Below are positions 17,708 through 26,463 of a stretch of 64,000 nucleotides of DNA, in pieces. The notes under the pieces are model-generated. The model did no database searches. It saw nothing but the letters and a program-made list of their open reading frames with translations, and was not told where the DNA came from. Position 1 is the first letter of the stretch; each line of letters begins with the position of its first letter. This DNA is from Myxococcota bacterium (GTDB lineage: Bacteria > Myxococcota_C > UBA6777): contig JAKLKB010000015.1 in the NCBI GenBank assembly GCA_023150835.1, positions 1-64,000 of the forward strand. Direction: 5' to 3'. A program made the translations under genes and the position numbers.

Positions 17708-17804
17708 CCTTTTTCAAATGTGTCCGCTGTGCTTCGCTCCCCGCTCCGTTCGCGGTAGTTGGTTTGTTTCAACAGTTTCCGATTTGGCCCGATGATCGGT
17801 CTGT

Positions 17805-18500
17805 TTAAAACCAGCTTTCAGGGACATAGATCATGTCACCCGGGCGCAGATAGCGGTTGAGAAATCGGCGGCGATCGAACGAATCAAGAGGGATGCGATA
17901 AATTCGGCGCTGTCCATTTTCAAGCGTGCGCATCAAACGGGTGTCGTTTCGTGCTGCGCGGCGACCAAATCCCCCAGCGATAGCGATAATTTGGATCACG
18001 GTGAGGCCGGGTGTGTAGTCAAAACGACCGGGTTTATTGACTTCCCCAAAAACAAAGATCTTTTTGGAATTAAACTCCGTTACTTTGACAACGACGGAAG
18101 GACGGCGTTTTAGAAAGTGCTTGAAGAGTCCATCGGAGATCTCTTGGCGGATCCGCCCGGGGGTTTTTCCACAGATGCGCACCGTTTCAAGCAACGGCAC
18201 TTGAATCGTGCAATCGGGGTACACCTGAAAGGTTCCTTCGATATCTTCATTGTACACTTTGATGTACAGCGTATCGCCTACATCCAAATGGAAGTAAGAA
18301 AGATCGAATTCGGTTGGGTTAGAGGGCTGCGTTTTTTGTGGGTTTCGCCCTGCGACGGGGAGGGGATCTTTTTGGGTTTGCTGAGTGTTGGCGGTACAGG
18401 CCCCAACAAGCACGACAATCGCGGGAAAAGCCAAAAAGACAGGATGGATAAAAAGGCGGAAAAGGCGGAAAAATCTCAAAAAAAAGAAAAAACTGTTCAT
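17805..18500 (-). CDS. Wza-like polysaccharide export lipoprotein
   Basis: A 231-residue outer-membrane export lipoprotein. The start MNSFFFFLRFFRLF leads a lipoprotein signal ending at the lipobox LVGAC. Next come the polysaccharide-export domain (LDVGDTLYIKVYNEDIEGTFQVYP, PSVVVKVTEFNSKKIFVFGEV) and one SLBB-type segment (NKPGRFDYTPGLTVIQIIAIAGGF), ending RPGDMIYVPE. Family members form the outer-membrane exit channel for capsule or exopolysaccharide. The start at 18500 is chosen because it follows the stop of the upstream barrel gene by 34 bp and gives a clean signal. It is the last gene of the envelope block. No Wzc kinase or glycosyltransferase is nearby, so the polymer must be made elsewhere. 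Confidence 0.88.
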   Translation of the reverse strand: MNSFFFFLRFFRLFRLFIHPVFLAFPAIVVLVGACTANTQQTQKDPLPVAGRNPQKTQPSNPTEFDLSYFHLDVGDTLYIKVYNEDIEGTFQVYPDCTIQVPLLETVRICGKTPGRIRQEISDGLFKHFLKRRPSVVVKVTEFNSKKIFVFGEVNKPGRFDYTPGLTVIQIIAIAGGFGRRAARNDTRLMRTLENGQRRIYRIPLDSFDRRRFLNRYLRPGDMIYVPESWF

Positions 18501-18534
18501 GGTTCGGCCTTTGTCAATGTCCCCACCGGCCTGA

Positions 18535-19935
18535 TTACCAAGCGATCTCAGTTTTAAGCGCGGCAGTGATTCGAAAGAATCCGAGGTCAAAGAAGTTTCC
18601 ATCAGCGGTGATCCCGCCGTTGGATTCGCGCCATTCGAGGACGCCTTGCACTCCGAGCGTCCACCATTCAAAGATATACCAATCGAAACTCAAGCCGCCA
18701 TTCACAACAAACTGGTTGGGTGTAGCGTTGCCGTTGGAAGCTGCGATGCGTCCGAAGTTGTATTGAACACCACGGAAATTCGTGGGGATTTGCCCGTATT
18801 GGACATAACCCGCCATCGCGTTGGCCTTCAAAAGGAATCGCGTTGCGAATTGTGCAGCAAAATCAACAACACCGGCCGTCGTATGATAAAAGTTCGTAAA
18901 CATCGAAGGATAAAAGTCGTGAATGAAGCCAGCGCGCAAATACACGGTGGGTGTGAAGTAGTAGGTTAAAGAGATCGACCCCAAAACCATCCCGTAGTTA
19001 TCTTTGGGAACGCTTGGATCGATCCCGCCTGTATCTGCTTCGTTAACGAAGGTGTACCCCCCGCCAATCTTTACTGTAAGCGTCAAGTTGTCGGTAAATT
19101 GACCCAAAAGGCCGATATAGGCTTTGAATGGGTACATTCCTCGGTTCAGTATGCTTGTTCGACCAAGGTTGAGCTGTGGGAAATAATTAACGATATCGAC
19201 GTTGGTTTCGAACAACAAGGCTGTTTTGGGGAGAAACTTCCATTTGACGTTGGCGTAGATGAGTTGGTTGAGAAAGTCCATGTTGGGATCGGGATACAAG
19301 CCGAATCGGATCTGGTAGCCGATATCCGCTGTAAAAGCCTTGCCACCGGGCTGAATGGTCAGTTGGATTTTCGAAGCGTTGTTAAAAGAAAGAAAAGCAC
19401 CACCCCGCTGGGTTCCTGTTTCTGCTTGAAAGAGAAGATAATTGAAGACTTCTTCGGCAGTATAAGTATCGCCGGCGCTGCGACTGAAAAGATTGGAGAT
19501 CAAGAGTTTCACAGGCGCATTTTTGAAAAGTTCCAACGAAAGATCGGCTTTCCCACTTAGCTGATTCAATGGACTAAGCAAGCTGTTGATATAATAGTTG
19601 TAATTCACAAACCCAGCGGCGTTAAAACCAACAGACTCTCCGTTGATCAGCAACTCAAGACCGGGGCGAACGTTAAAGTACGCAGAGTTCACGATCTCGC
19701 TTAATTGAGGAGTGGTACGGGAAGCTGTCGATCGACGAAGCGGGTTTTGATCGAAGCCAAAGTCAAGATACAAGCGGGGGTGAAACTTGCCTTGATCGCC
19801 TAAGAACTTGATACCATCGCCTTTTGCGAGAGTTTCTTTTGTTGAGCCTAGGGCAAAGCACAAGACCAACCATGCAACAACACGCCATCGCGCCAAACGC
19901 GCCCATAGAACAAGACAGCTAGATGCACGCACCAT
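18535..19935 (-). CDS. Outer-membrane beta-barrel protein
   Basis: A 466-residue protein with a signal peptide starting MVRASSCLVLWARLARWRVV and ending near LGSTKETLA. The mature part alternates polar and aromatic residues in amphipathic strands (VNYNYYINSLL, KVGGGYTF-like segments, TYYFTPTVYLRAGFIHDFYP) and ends in a C-terminal Trp (LKTEIAW), as expected for a barrel inserted by BamA. It resembles the putative beta-barrel porin 2 type. The ATG at 19935 is preferred over 19974 because it begins the signal peptide. Placed directly before the Wza-like gene and after the GltG-like gene, it occupies the place of the outer-membrane component of a Glt/Nfs-type machine (GltH-like by position; inference). 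Confidence 0.8.
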   Translation of the reverse strand: MVRASSCLVLWARLARWRVVAWLVLCFALGSTKETLAKGDGIKFLGDQGKFHPRLYLDFGFDQNPLRRSTASRTTPQLSEIVNSAYFNVRPGLELLINGESVGFNAAGFVNYNYYINSLLSPLNQLSGKADLSLELFKNAPVKLLISNLFSRSAGDTYTAEEVFNYLLFQAETGTQRGGAFLSFNNASKIQLTIQPGGKAFTADIGYQIRFGLYPDPNMDFLNQLIYANVKWKFLPKTALLFETNVDIVNYFPQLNLGRTSILNRGMYPFKAYIGLLGQFTDNLTLTVKIGGGYTFVNEADTGGIDPSVPKDNYGMVLGSISLTYYFTPTVYLRAGFIHDFYPSMFTNFYHTTAGVVDFAAQFATRFLLKANAMAGYVQYGQIPTNFRGVQYNFGRIAASNGNATPNQFVVNGGLSFDWYIFEWWTLGVQGVLEWRESNGGITADGNFFDLGFFRITAALKTEIAW

Positions 19936-20145
19936 AGTACATTTCCCATCACGATATCTTGAGAATGCGAACAAACCGTCGCATCAAGAGCCAACCATAG
20001 CCACAAGCAATAAAAACGGTTGCGAGCAAGAAGCCAAAACGGCCCCTTCCTTGACTTGGGACGCTCGGTATACACAAACCTATCGGAATTATCACAGAAG
20101 CGTTGCAGTTCCAAGAACAAGTTGCTTTTTTATACAACAGCGCGC

Positions 20146-20175
20146 CTTAGAACACAAATCATCGGCCCATGTCAA
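20146..20175 (-). promoter_or_regulatory. Candidate sigma-70 promoter for the barrel and Wza-like genes
   Basis: On the - strand, TTGACA (20175-20170), an 18-bp spacer and TCTAAG (20151-20146) lie in the 404-bp spacer 19936-20339. The -35 box is perfect and the -10 box matches 4 of 6. It lies about 210 bp upstream of the barrel gene, so the last two genes may have their own promoter. Confidence 0.35.
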
Positions 20176-20339
20176 CAAGCGACAAAAGAGTCCCTGTCAA
20201 CACAGTTCCAAAACAAAAGAGATTCGGAAAAAACAGGAAGGGCGTAGCACGAAACAAAGACAAAAGCAAGGACTCGATAGAACAAAAGGTGAGAAAAATG
20301 AACGAAGGGAGAAGAGGGGACACAAAGGGGAGAGCGGTG

Positions 20340-21776
20340 TTAACGAGAGGGAGAGAACACAAAGGGAAGAACGATGTTCACGGCTTCGCCTTCGGGTTTG
20401 GGGAAAGACCAGCGTTGTGCAGTGCGTTTGACGCAGCTTGCGACGTTGGAGTTGAGGCTATTTTCTTCGATCTCGACGGCGGTGACGCGACCGGTGAGGG
20501 CAATGGTGATACGGATGCTGATCTTGCCTTTAAGATCGGGGTTGTTTTTGAGTTCGCGTTCGTAGCAAGTGCGTATGCCGGATTGATAGAAGCCGATCTT
20601 TTTTCGGAGCGCACCTTGATCGAGGGTACCGCCTTCGGGTTCAAAGTTTTCGATCTTGAGGTTGGCTTTGATGCTGGCGCCACGACGGCCCGTCCCACCG
20701 CCCTTTACGCCATCGCCGCCGGAGGGTCCGCGCAGATCGCTTGCAACGTCCAAGCTACCGCGCTTTCCGCCACCGCCCCGCGATCCGCGCTGAACTCCAG
20801 AGCCATCGTCTACAGCGACGCCTGACGTGCGTTTGAGTGCTTCGTCGAGGTTGCGTTGCATCTCACCGCCACCCGCAAGGACGTCCTTGATCGGGCTGCC
20901 TTCGCCGCCTTTGGCACCGAGCAAACCAAGCACGCTCACACGTGCCAATTTTTCCGCGATCTGTTGGCGACGTGCGGCTGCACGGGCGGCTTTTTCTGAG
21001 TCGCTCAGTTGCTTCACAGGCCCAGTACGCTTAGAAGGGGCCTCGCGTTTGGCCGGCTTTTTCGGGCCTTTTTTCGTTTCGCCCTTCTTCTTGGGATCTT
21101 TGCCGTCTTCGGTGGGTTTTGCTTTAACAGGAACAGGTGGCGGCTGGATGGGGGCGATATACTTTGCAAAGCGATCGGAGATCTGGTTGAGGCTGATCTC
21201 TTGATCGATCGGATAAGTGCGCAAGTATGCGATAAATCCGAGGTGAGCAAGACCAGAGATCACAAGGATCGAAGAGTATACCCAGTCGATGCCCTTGATC
21301 CAACCGCCTTGGATCAAGGCGGGGATCTGGGGCTTTGCAGGAAGCGGTGGTGGGGTCACAAACTGAAACAGCAGCGTTGTGTCGCCAAAAGTCAATTTCC
21401 CGCGAGATTTTTCGCTGAGAGCGACTTGGTACACGGGTACTTTTTTCTTTTGGCTAGGCTGACCGGGCTTTTCATAATCGACTTGGCCGACTTGTTTGGC
21501 GACACCTTCTTGTTTGAGGGCTTGAAGATCCGCCACACCTGTTCCCAAAGAAAGGCGTCCTGTCATCCATTCTGCGAGGGTAAGGTAGTAGGTATCTTCT
21601 CGGAGTTCAAACAGCGGAAAGCGAGAGGGAAGCCCTGTGGCGGGGATCACAAAGGTATTCCGATTGGAATCGCCCACCGTGACGGGTTCTCGTTTCCGCA
21701 ACAGGCGTTCTTCGATGATCTTCCCGCCTTGGATGATCCCGATACGCAGGATCTTTCTGGTCTGATTCTGTGTCAT
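20340..21776 (-). CDS. GltG/PglI-like inner-membrane protein: FHA-like domain, TM helix, TonB-like C-terminus
   Basis: A 478-residue protein. Residues 1-145 form a cytoplasmic beta-rich domain resembling FHA (EPVTVGDSNRNTFVIP, LTFGDTTLLFQF). One membrane helix lies at about 165-185 (WVYSSILVISGLAHLGF). A Pro/Lys- and Gly/Arg-rich periplasmic linker follows. The C-terminal ~95 residues match the AgmX/PglI C-terminal domain (IRTCYERELKNNPDLKGKISIRITI, ending VNIVLPFVF), a TonB-like fold. This is the domain order of GltG (PglI) of the Myxococcus gliding machine. It probably transmits work from the TolQ/ExbD motor across the periplasm. ATG 21776 has AGAGG eight bases upstream. The ExbD gene lies 74 bp upstream. 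Confidence 0.85.
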   Translation of the reverse strand: MTQNQTRKILRIGIIQGGKIIEERLLRKREPVTVGDSNRNTFVIPATGLPSRFPLFELREDTYYLTLAEWMTGRLSLGTGVADLQALKQEGVAKQVGQVDYEKPGQPSQKKKVPVYQVALSEKSRGKLTFGDTTLLFQFVTPPPLPAKPQIPALIQGGWIKGIDWVYSSILVISGLAHLGFIAYLRTYPIDQEISLNQISDRFAKYIAPIQPPPVPVKAKPTEDGKDPKKKGETKKGPKKPAKREAPSKRTGPVKQLSDSEKAARAAARRQQIAEKLARVSVLGLLGAKGGEGSPIKDVLAGGGEMQRNLDEALKRTSGVAVDDGSGVQRGSRGGGGKRGSLDVASDLRGPSGGDGVKGGGTGRRGASIKANLKIENFEPEGGTLDQGALRKKIGFYQSGIRTCYERELKNNPDLKGKISIRITIALTGRVTAVEIEENSLNSNVASCVKRTAQRWSFPKPEGEAVNIVLPFVFSPSR

Positions 21777-21850
21777 GATAGAGATCCTCTTCCGCCGAAG
21801 GCGAATTGGCGACACAACGCACGAGAGATCGGGACAACACCTCGTCGTCC

Positions 21851-22405
21851 TCAACCACCCTTTTTCACAACAGCAAACTTAAACTTCGAAAACTCCGCTT
21901 GGCCCGCCGTGTACATCACTTCGGAAAGCAAGCGGAAACTCATATCTTGATCGGCGACGATCGTCACTTCCCCCTTGAAGGCAGCGCTGGGGTTGTATTT
22001 GGCGATCTTCTTCTGTTTTTGGACGTCTTCTTTGAGCTCTTTGAACAGAGGCGTGATCAAATAAGACGACGCTTGTTTATCTTTCTTCAGACTGGGGTCG
22101 ACCGTATTTTTCACCACGTCGCACACTTTTTTCCGATTGACCATGATGATCCTTTTCGTCACGGCGATGGTGGTGGTGTGCTTCACCTCGAGTTTGGTAC
22201 TTGACTGAGGCAGGGTATGTTCTTTGGATTGCGGGACGTCGACAGGTGAGGTGGAGTAGTTCATCAAAAGGTAGATCAGCACGTTGACGAAGATGTCCAT
22301 CAACGACGTCATGTTTAGCTCGGCTTTTTTGGCCAAAGCGGCGTCACGCTCGGCTTTCTTCTGGGCTTTTTGATGTTTTCGTTTTTCTTCTACCGCCGAA
22401 CTCAT
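21851..22405 (-). CDS. ExbD/TolR-family motor subunit with the channel Asp
   Basis: A 184-residue protein: basic, helical N-terminus (1-30), one membrane helix (NMTSLMDIFVNVLIYLLM) and a periplasmic domain. Asp37 in SLMDIF sits at the position of the proton-carrying Asp of ExbD/TolR. It should couple proton flow through the TolQ-type pentamer to movement of the periplasmic partner. ATG 22405 has AAAGGAG eight bases upstream. It forms a pair with the other ExbD, encoded 189 bp upstream, in which this Asp is Asn. The 22406-22594 spacer holds no recognised feature. Confidence 0.9.
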   Translation of the reverse strand: MSSAVEEKRKHQKAQKKAERDAALAKKAELNMTSLMDIFVNVLIYLLMNYSTSPVDVPQSKEHTLPQSSTKLEVKHTTTIAVTKRIIMVNRKKVCDVVKNTVDPSLKKDKQASSYLITPLFKELKEDVQKQKKIAKYNPSAAFKGEVTIVADQDMSFRLLSEVMYTAGQAEFSKFKFAVVKKGG

Positions 22406-22594
22406 CGTTCGTTCTCCTTTGTATCATCGTTGTGCTGCGACCTTTGTCACCGATACCACACAAAAGTTTCAAGCTTTTTTTGGGGTTCACATCTTGTGTG
22501 GTTTGGGTGTTTCGCGTGGCTCTGCGAAGCCAAAGACAAACAAGACTTGATCATCTGCGTAGGGTTAGATTCGATCGAGGCCGAGAAGGATGGT

Positions 22595-23122
22595 TTAGAG
22601 CACGCCTGCGCTCAAAACCACTTCGGGAAACATTTCTTTGTCTGCCGTTTTGCCTTCGCGGCTATGGTCCATCACATCAATGATGTTCGAATAACGGATC
22701 TCGGGTTCCGCCATGATGATGATGCGCTTTTCATCGGGAAAGACTTCTTTGATGGTTTGGAGGCATTGCTTCAAAACAGGCAAGTTGTGTTTGTCGCCGA
22801 TCTTTTTCACGGTGGGGAGTTTGGCCTCGGTAGCTTCGCCTTTGAGGTCGCAGCCTTCGGGGATTTTTTTCCCTCGGGTCAAGATCGTCAAGCCTTTTTC
22901 TGTGATGCTGACCGTCAAATTCAGCGGTGGCTTTTCGTCTTTTTTCTTGGGTTCACTGCTGGAGGCTCCCCCGCCGATCTTGGGGGCTGCGACGTTGATC
23001 ACGCCGATCTTGATGAACTCGGTGCTCATGATCAAAAAGGGGATCAAGAGCATGATGATGTTCATCAAGGGCATGATATTGATTTCTTCGGTGGCGTCTT
23101 CTTGGCGTATTTTCTTTCCCAT
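22595..23122 (-). CDS. ExbD/TolR-family motor subunit with Asn at the channel position
   Basis: A 175-residue protein with the single membrane helix NIMPLMNIIMLLIPFLIM and a periplasmic domain. The residue equivalent to the essential Asp of ExbD is Asn21, so this subunit should not carry protons itself; it may form a heterodimer with the Asp-bearing ExbD encoded next. ATG 23122 is chosen over 23212 because AAGGAG lies seven bases upstream and the longer N-terminus does not look like this family. It follows the TolQ/ExbB gene by 106 bp. Confidence 0.88.
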   Translation of the reverse strand: MGKKIRQEDATEEINIMPLMNIIMLLIPFLIMSTEFIKIGVINVAAPKIGGGASSSEPKKKDEKPPLNLTVSITEKGLTILTRGKKIPEGCDLKGEATEAKLPTVKKIGDKHNLPVLKQCLQTIKEVFPDEKRIIIMAEPEIRYSNIIDVMDHSREGKTADKEMFPEVVLSAGVL

Positions 23123-23228
23123 ACGGGATCTCCTTATGACGAGCAGGATCTTTGTGAAGCAAAGATACAAACGACACAAAGCAGGCGCGGAGGGGCCTGC
23201 TTTGTGATGCAACTAGGCACGGAAAGGC

Positions 23229-23879
23229 TTAGCGATCAAGCGGGTTGGACTGGCCTTTGGCGCGGTTGAAGAGCAAGTTTTGGAGTTTGGTGGTGTATTC
23301 GTCGATCTCGTCGATGATCTTTTTGGTGATCGCGCCGAGCATTGCGTGTGCAACGAGACAAGGGATTGCAGCCACAAGACCAAACGCTGTCGTGTTCAAC
23401 GCGATGGAGATGTATTGCGCGAGCAGTTTGGATTTTTGGTCCGCAGAGGCTTTGTCAAGGGCCTTGAACGCTTCGATCAGACCGAAGATCGTACCAAGGA
23501 GGCCCAACATGGTTGCGACGTTGGCGGTGGCTTGGAGCAGGTTGGTGCGTTTTTGAAGTTTCGGGATGACTTCGAGCGAGGCTTCTTCGATGGCGTTGGA
23601 GATCTCGACTTCGCCTTTGTTTGCGCGAGTCAGGCCCGCTTTCACCACTTTGGGAAGAGCAGCGGAAGGAGCGGCGTTACAAAGTTTGATCGCACGATCG
23701 ATGTTGTTGGCAAGGACCAGTTTTTGGATTTGGGCCATGAAAGCAGCGCCGTTGATGTTGTATTTGAAGAACAAAAAGATGAAGCGCTCGATCGTCAGAC
23801 CGATACCAAAGATCAGGGCGATCGCGATGGGGTGCATAAAGATGCCGCCTTCAACATAGAACTGTTTTAATTCGGACAT
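23229..23879 (-). CDS. TolQ/ExbB/MotA-family proton channel subunit
   Basis: A 216-residue inner-membrane protein with the family layout: a first helix in MHPIAIALIFGIGLTIERFIFLF, a cytoplasmic loop, and two late helices in LLQATANVATMLGLLGTIFGLIEAF and YISIALNTTAFGLVAAIPCLVAHAM. The TMLGLLGTIFG and NTTAFGL signatures are typical of ExbB/TolQ. With the two ExbD proteins it forms a proton-driven motor, like AglR with AglQ/AglS in Myxococcus. ATG 23879 has AGGAGGAG about six bases upstream, the strongest ribosome-binding site in the block, consistent with a need for more copies of the pentameric subunit. Confidence 0.92.
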   Translation of the reverse strand: MSELKQFYVEGGIFMHPIAIALIFGIGLTIERFIFLFFKYNINGAAFMAQIQKLVLANNIDRAIKLCNAAPSAALPKVVKAGLTRANKGEVEISNAIEEASLEVIPKLQKRTNLLQATANVATMLGLLGTIFGLIEAFKALDKASADQKSKLLAQYISIALNTTAFGLVAAIPCLVAHAMLGAITKKIIDEIDEYTTKLQNLLFNRAKGQSNPLDR

Positions 23880-24068
23880 AGATCCACTCCTCCTGAGTAT
23901 TGTGAGTGCTTGGTTAGTGGTTTCAAGACGCCACTTGGGTTGTTCTTTCAGAGTCGCCCGCAAAACCGAGTGCGACTCGATAAGCAGCATAGGATCAGAG
24001 CGGGGGGATGTTTGTGTGGGTGAAAAAGCCCAAAAACAAACAGATTCCACACCCAACAAGAGGTTGCC

Positions 24069-24335
24069 TTAAAACGGTGTTTTTTTGACCGCGTTGATCA
24101 CTTTCTTCACGAAGCTTTCGTTGCGTTTGAAGCCCTCGTAGTTGAGAGGGGCGCGGTTGAGTACGTAAAACGCTTGGGGCTTTTGGATACGCCCAACGAT
24201 CTTGACGTCGGAGATGCGGATCACACGGCCACCTGTGCGCTTTTGAGCGCAGACCGTCGTACTTGCGGGCAGCAGCATAAAGGATAGCGTTGTGCTGAGC
24301 AAGAGCGTTTGTGCGAAACGTCGAAAAAATTGCAT
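24069..24335 (-). CDS. Small exported protein, position of GltF
   Basis: An 88-residue protein: signal peptide MQFFRRFAQTLLLSTTLSFM ending near STTVCA, then a basic, beta-prone segment GGRVIRISDVKIVGRIQKPQ followed by AFYVLNRAPLNYEGFKRNESF. The ATG at 24335 is preferred over the much longer reading to 24962 because AGAGG lies about eight bases upstream and a signal peptide starts there. It sits between the TPR lipoprotein and the TolQ gene, where Myxococcus encodes the small GltF. That equivalence rests on position and size only. Confidence 0.72.
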   Translation of the reverse strand: MQFFRRFAQTLLLSTTLSFMLLPASTTVCAQKRTGGRVIRISDVKIVGRIQKPQAFYVLNRAPLNYEGFKRNESFVKKVINAVKKTPF

Positions 24336-24350
24336 CACGCAGCCTCTTTT

Positions 24351-24366
24351 CGCGGATATATCCGCG
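24351..24366. promoter_or_regulatory. Perfect 16-bp palindrome upstream of the small exported protein gene
   Basis: CGCGGATATATCCGCG is a perfect inverted repeat, 16 bp upstream of the start at 24335, overlapping the 5' leader on the - strand. It could be an operator or a small leader hairpin. Confidence 0.35.
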
Positions 24367-24756
24367 TTTGATGCGAACGATCCAAGATCGCCATTTGCTT
24401 TCGATGCAAAGCGCGGTGTTGTTGTTCGTAGGGATGCTGGCTTGTTCGCATGGTTTGCATGGTTTGTGTGTTGGGGTGGAAGGGGCCGCCCGAAAGGAGG
24501 AAAAAGCAACGCAGTGGACCTTTTCTTCGAGCAGAGAGCCAATCCACGGAAAGAAGGCAGGAGAGGAGATGTATTGGAAGCATTCCACACAAGCGGGTTG
24601 TTTGGTTGTGTGGTAGCGAAAACAATCGCTCGGCTACCGATATCACTTTGTCGTGTCATCCAATCCATCGTCCCCATTTGCGGGGTTACGGCCCTATCGG
24701 AGGGCAGCTTGAGGCGAAGAATCTTTTCTGTACCAACGCACAAAAAAGACTTGTTT

Positions 24757-24775
24757 CTCCCCTTGTATCGGGGAG
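24757..24775 (-). terminator. Candidate terminator hairpin after the TPR lipoprotein gene
   Basis: CTCCCC (24757-24762) and GGGGAG (24770-24775) form a 6-bp stem with a 7-base loop in the 653-bp spacer 24336-24988. T-rich runs follow on both strands, although on the - strand the run starts about nine bases from the stem. If real, it separates transcription of the upstream TPR genes from the motor genes. The rest of the spacer shows no gene. Confidence 0.35.
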
Positions 24776-24988
24776 TTTCCGTTTTTTTGGGCACACGTCG
24801 GCGATGATGCGATATCTGGGGTTGAAAGTCAAGGAACACTTTTCGCTTTTGCACGCCTCGCCCCGCCCCACCGCCAAAGGCAAACAGTCGAGGCGAGCCA
24901 AAACGACGGAGCCTAGGCGCGGAATCCACACGGTTCAGAGAAGTTGGCCCATCGAAAAGCATCGTAGGTGGCTCGTATTCGCTTGATG

Positions 24989-26359
24989 TTATCGACGTTT
25001 TGGAGGTTGTTTTGTTTTGCGGAGGCGGGCGCGTTGGATGCTTTTGATCGTGGAGTCGAGGCGTTTGCGGAGGCTGGCGATCTGTTTGTTGGCATCGGCA
25101 AGATAGCGATGAGCGGGAGCATCCGATGCGACACCACTTTTTTGGTTGATGTAGGCTTGGAGATGGTAGGCTGCGGTAGAAAAGCGGGAGATGCCGTCCA
25201 TGATGGCGACGATGCGTTTTTCGCTTTGAACATCGGGAGGGGCTTCGCGCAGAAAGCGGTCGGTCGGCATCGCACGTTGGATGCGAAGATCGCGATCGAG
25301 ATGCAAGATCCCCATATTGTAGTGCGCATCAACATAAGAGGGATTGTCTTGCAAGAGCTTTTGAAAGACTTCGAGAGACTCTTTGTATTGTTGCGATGCG
25401 TTCAAGACGATGCCGTAGTTCAAGCGGGCCTCCCACATTCGCGGCGCAAGGTCCACCGCAGCACGAAAGTGAGGGACGGCTTCGCGCAACTTGCCCCGTT
25501 CAAGCAACAAAACACCAAGAAAGTTATGTGCTTCGGGAAACTCGTGGCGCAGTTTGACCGCTTTTTCAAGAAAAGTGATCGCGGAGCTTACATCGTTGAG
25601 CTTTTTGTATGCAAAGCCCAGATAATACAAGGGTTCTGCAAAGGTTTTGTCGGCATCTGCCGCCAACGTAAACGCCGTTCGTGCCAGTTCGAATTTTTCT
25701 TGCTTGTACCAGATCAAGCCGAGGTTCAGGATGGCTTGGGCATTTTTTTCATCTTTTTGGCGAAGGGTGCGCGCCATCTGTTCTGCGCGGCTGAGTTGGC
25801 CTTGTTGGATGTAGAGATAGACGAGCGCGTTTTGGAAGGCCAGCTCTTGTGGAAACGAGCGGGACTTGTCCGCGATCAGCTCCATCGCTTCGCTGGTTCG
25901 GCCTTGTCGCAGATGCACGCGCATCAAGTTCATCGCAGCCGGCACGAAGTCTGGCTTGATCCGCAGCGCGTTGGTGTAGGCTGTTCGGCTACCCATCGGG
26001 TTGTTCAAGCGATCCTGCAAGACACCGATGTTGTACCAAGCTTTGTGATTTTTCGGATCGTTTTGTAAGACTTGTTCGAGTTCTTTGAGCGCTTGCAACG
26101 GATCTTGTTTGGCAGCATCCAACGCGGCTTTGAAGCGCTCTTTGGAGCCTTCTTGTGGATCTGCGGCTTTGACAGGTTCAGGTTCGGGTGAAGCTTCGGG
26201 GATCTCTTCGGTCGTTCCGCCATCTGCGCTTGCAACAGCACCACCTTCTGCGTTGAGTGTTTCATCTTGCTTGACCACCGTTTGGTTTGGGCAGCCGACC
26301 AAGACGACCGTCCCCAACCACGCGCTCAACCAAACTACCCACCATCCAACATGACGCAT
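24989..26359 (-). CDS. TPR lipoprotein (GltE/AglT-like)
   Basis: A 456-residue lipoprotein. The signal MRHVGWWVVWLSAWLGTVVLVGC ends in a lipobox (LVGC). A Glu/Ala-rich linker follows, then about eight TPR units (for example PKNHKAWYNIGVLQDRLNNPMGSRTAY, AQAILNLGLIWYKQEKFELARTAF, AEPLYYLGFAYKKLNDVSSA). The basic C-terminus ends RKTKQPPKRR. Size, lipoprotein signal, TPR content and place before the small exported gene fit GltE (AglT) of the Glt machine. Its role would be a periplasm-facing scaffold anchored in a membrane. ATG 26359 has GAGAGG seven bases upstream. The 26360-26463 spacer is short and featureless. Confidence 0.82.
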   Translation of the reverse strand: MRHVGWWVVWLSAWLGTVVLVGCPNQTVVKQDETLNAEGGAVASADGGTTEEIPEASPEPEPVKAADPQEGSKERFKAALDAAKQDPLQALKELEQVLQNDPKNHKAWYNIGVLQDRLNNPMGSRTAYTNALRIKPDFVPAAMNLMRVHLRQGRTSEAMELIADKSRSFPQELAFQNALVYLYIQQGQLSRAEQMARTLRQKDEKNAQAILNLGLIWYKQEKFELARTAFTLAADADKTFAEPLYYLGFAYKKLNDVSSAITFLEKAVKLRHEFPEAHNFLGVLLLERGKLREAVPHFRAAVDLAPRMWEARLNYGIVLNASQQYKESLEVFQKLLQDNPSYVDAHYNMGILHLDRDLRIQRAMPTDRFLREAPPDVQSEKRIVAIMDGISRFSTAAYHLQAYINQKSGVASDAPAHRYLADANKQIASLRKRLDSTIKSIQRARLRKTKQPPKRR

Positions 26360-26463
26360 CTTCTATCCTCTCAGCGCTTGTGCGCATCGAAACGTCCACC
26401 ACACGGGGAGTTTCGCATCCAAGCTGATCTTCGTTTGGCTTTCCAACAGCTCCCATCGTGTCC

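Noticed and set aside
17190-17772. Minus-strand readings through the 35-bp array giving a repetitive Arg/Gly/Glu protein
   Set aside because: The open frames are a by-product of a stop-free repeat cycling through all three frames; there is no ribosome-binding site or non-repeat domain.
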